14,882 bases of DNA, taken from positions 1-14,882 of the forward strand of contig JAIWOE010000085.1 in the NCBI GenBank assembly GCA_020217165.1. The letters are read 5' to 3'. The position numbers were made by a program, and so were the translations under genes. Positions 13,514-14,882 of the stretch are shown here, piece after piece. The first letter of the stretch is position 1; each line of letters starts with the position of its first letter. This DNA is from Desulfovibrio sp. GTDB lineage: Bacteria; Desulfobacterota; Desulfovibrionia; Desulfovibrionales; Desulfovibrionaceae. The notes under the pieces are model-generated. The model was not told where the DNA came from, ran no database searches, and saw only the letters and a program-made list of their open reading frames with translations.

Positions 13514-14385
13514 TGCAGGAACCAACGCTGGACGATCTGTTGCGACAGCTGCGGGAGGCGCTTGCCCTGCGCACTCCCGCGCTGCTCGCCTGCTCCGGAG
13601 GCCTGGATTCCCGGTTCCTGGCCCATGTGTCCCGTCTGTGGGGCCTGGACGTGGAGGCCGTGTTCATCACCGGCCCGCACCTGACGCCCCGGGAAATCGC
13701 CTGGGCCAAGGACTGGATACCCCGCCGCGGCCTGCGGCTGCATGTATTACCCTTCAACCCCCTGCACGACCCCCGCGCCGGTCAAAACCAGCGCGACCGC
13801 TGCTACCATTGCAAGCGGGCCATCTTTACCCGCGTCAAACTTCTGGCGGCAGACCTGGGCCGGCAGCACGTACTGGACGGCTCCAATGCCTCCGATGCCC
13901 AGGAATACCGCCCCGGCCGCGCCGCCCTGGCAGAGCTGGGCGTGGCCAGCCCCCTGGCCCTGGCCGGCCTGTCCAAGGCCCAGGTGCGCCGGGCTGCCTT
14001 GGCCACGGGCCTGGAGCTGCCGGACCAGCCCTCCCGCTCCTGCCTGTTGACGCGCCTGGCCTACGGCCTGGTGCCCACGGAGGCCCTGCTGGCCCGCCTG
14101 GCATTGGCCGAGGACGCCCTGACCCGCCTGGGGCTGCGGGATTTCCGGCTGCGGGTGCGTCTCTCCCCCCCCGAAGATGGCCCTCCGCGGCAGCAGTTCA
14201 CCCTGCACATTGCCCAGGCGGAACGTGACCACTGGCTGCGGGTGCGGGCCCTGGGCGTGGCGGCCCTGCGGGTGGAAGGTTTTTTCCCCTGCCGGGTGCG
14301 GCTGGAAGAGACGGTGAGCGGATATTTTGACCGCCCTTCCGCAGGAGAGTCGAAGATTTTTCCTGGACATGAGGGGTGGAGTTAG
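13513..14385 (+). CDS. larE: LarE-like ATP-dependent PP-loop sulfur transferase
   Basis: LarE enzymes adenylate a substrate carboxylate and insert sulfur, best known in making the nickel-pincer nucleotide cofactor. The 290 residues begin with a PP-loop SGGLDS (28-33). The family motifs are CYHCK (97-101), DGSNASD (122-128), RPGRAALAELGVASPL (133-148) and QPSRSCLLTR (172-181). C177 aligns with the sacrificial cysteine of Lactobacillus LarE. With C97 and C100 it could instead bind an iron-sulfur cluster, as proposed for three-cysteine LarE proteins. larB and larC are not present here. The 1-nt overlap with the DUF39 gene implies coupled translation and suggests a sulfur-delivery role in that pathway. 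The symbol denotes family, not proven function. Confidence 0.85.
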   Translation: MQEPTLDDLLRQLREALALRTPALLACSGGLDSRFLAHVSRLWGLDVEAVFITGPHLTPREIAWAKDWIPRRGLRLHVLPFNPLHDPRAGQNQRDRCYHCKRAIFTRVKLLAADLGRQHVLDGSNASDAQEYRPGRAALAELGVASPLALAGLSKAQVRRAALATGLELPDQPSRSCLLTRLAYGLVPTEALLARLALAEDALTRLGLRDFRLRVRLSPPEDGPPRQQFTLHIAQAERDHWLRVRALGVAALRVEGFFPCRVRLEETVSGYFDRPSAGESKIFPGHEGWS

Positions 14386-14437
14386 GCTAGTTTAGCTTCT
14401 TTTGAAATCATCATCCGAGATCCAACAAGGAGCACCC

Positions 14438-14560
14438 ATGGGCGCCCACAAAAAAATTGAACGGAAAAAAGAACTCGACCGCCGCCGTCATCGCCGCAAA
14501 GAGCGGATGAAGGAACGCATCCGCGAGGCCAAGGCAGCAGCTGCCAAGGCCAAGTCCTAG
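14438..14560 (+). CDS. Small Lys/Arg-rich protein (40 aa)
   Basis: An ATG at 14438 with a strong AAGGAG (14427-14432, 5-nt spacing) opens a 40-codon frame ending TAG at 14558-14560. The product starts MGAHKKIERKKELDRRRHRR and ends in an Ala/Lys helix (AKAAAAKAKS). It would be a single, very basic alpha helix with alternating acidic residues. It looks like short conserved hypothetical proteins seen in Desulfovibrio-type genomes, and a nucleic-acid or ribosome contact is plausible. The function is unknown. It lies 52 nt after larE on the same strand; I see no clear promoter of its own. Confidence 0.72.
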   Translation: MGAHKKIERKKELDRRRHRRKERMKERIREAKAAAAKAKS

Positions 14561-14620
14561 TCCGGCTGGCCCGGTTCGTGCATCGTCCCCTCCCAATGAG
14601 GATCGGGCGGTTGCCGAGAA

Positions 14621-14649
14621 TTGACAATCTCGTGCAGGCTGCTTAGAGG
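14621..14649 (+). promoter_or_regulatory. Sigma-70 promoter of the fmdB-type gene
   Basis: A perfect TTGACA (14621-14626), a 17-nt spacer and a weak TAGAGG (14644-14649, 3 of 6) place the start near 14656, about 30 nt before the ATG at 14687. An inverted repeat CGAGA-N8-TCTCG (14615-14632) surrounds the -35 and could be an operator. Confidence 0.5.
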
Positions 14650-14686
14650 TTCTCCCCTGAGCAAGGTTGTTCCGTTGGAGGGAGTC

Positions 14687-14882
14687 ATGCCAATTTACGA
14701 ATACCGTTGTCAGGATTGCGAGCAGATTTTCGAAGAGTGGCAGAAGGATTTCAAGGAACGTGAAGTCTCGTGCCCGGTGTGCAGCGCCAGGGCGGAGCGG
14801 CTCATTTCCAGCACCTCCTTGATCCTGAAGGGCACAGGCTGGTATGTGACGGATTATTGCAAACGTTCCGATTCCGGCGGCG
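14687..14882 (+). CDS. FmdB family zinc-ribbon protein (C-terminus beyond window)
   Basis: FmdB-type proteins are small putative regulators with an N-terminal zinc ribbon. The 65 visible residues start MPIYEYRCQDCEQIFEEWQ with CxxC at 8-11 and CPVC at 29-32, which are four zinc ligands. The typical LILKGTGWYVTDY segment follows. The ATG at 14687 has GGAGGGAG at 14677-14684. The frame is open to the right edge; the family is usually 70-110 residues, so little may be missing. The regulated target is unknown. Confidence 0.92.
   Translation, partial: MPIYEYRCQDCEQIFEEWQKDFKEREVSCPVCSARAERLISSTSLILKGTGWYVTDYCKRSDSGG

Noticed and set aside
14386..14403. GCTA-GTT-TAGC followed by TTCTTTT as a terminator after larE
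   Set aside because: The stem has only four base pairs, two of them A-T, which is too weak to call.

Overview
The window is about 14.9 kb of GC-rich bacterial DNA with tightly packed genes. Several things point to a sulfate-reducing deltaproteobacterium of the Desulfovibrio type (Desulfobacterota): a DUF39 homocysteine-biosynthesis protein, a CX4C rubredoxin-like protein, an FmdB zinc ribbon, flagellar genes behind sigma-54 and sigma-28 type promoters, and the overall codon use. This placement is inferred from gene content; no 16S gene is present. I see no rRNA, tRNA, CRISPR array, insertion sequence or prophage gene.

Left part (1-6460), a motility neighbourhood. A gene of unknown function runs off the left edge on the minus strand and has a sigma-28-like promoter. 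It is divergent from a leucyl aminopeptidase (PepA). Next is a minus-strand membrane glycosyltransferase, convergent with pepA. A well-matched sigma-54 promoter then precedes fliJ, a MotE-like MgtE_N/coiled-coil protein and truA, which read as one operon. truA ends tail-to-tail, with interlocked stop codons, against a minus-strand flagellin-like gene that has its own sigma-28-like promoter. The window therefore shows two tiers of a flagellar hierarchy (RpoN for motor/export parts, FliA for late products), with a tRNA-modification gene carried along.

Middle part (6460-11960). A RhlE-type DEAD-box RNA helicase ends at a strong 18-bp hairpin. A membrane-bound dCache-HAMP-GGDEF diguanylate cyclase follows. 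Then comes a two-gene unit whose start and stop overlap (ATGA): a DUF318/ArsP-type permease with a Cys/His-rich loop, and its usual DUF1980/TIGR03943 partner. This pair is probably a metal or metalloid transporter. A 210-bp convergent intergenic stretch holds two inverted repeats.

Right part (11961-14882), sulfur, iron and zinc chemistry. A rubredoxin-like protein with an unusual first Cys pair is divergent from a DUF39 homocysteine-biosynthesis gene. The DUF39 gene is joined by a 1-nt overlap to a LarE-like PP-loop sulfur transferase. A 40-residue Lys/Arg-rich protein and the start of an FmdB zinc-ribbon gene complete the window. The most novel candidates are the two flagellar-regulon genes with no standard name and the translationally coupled DUF39-LarE pair.
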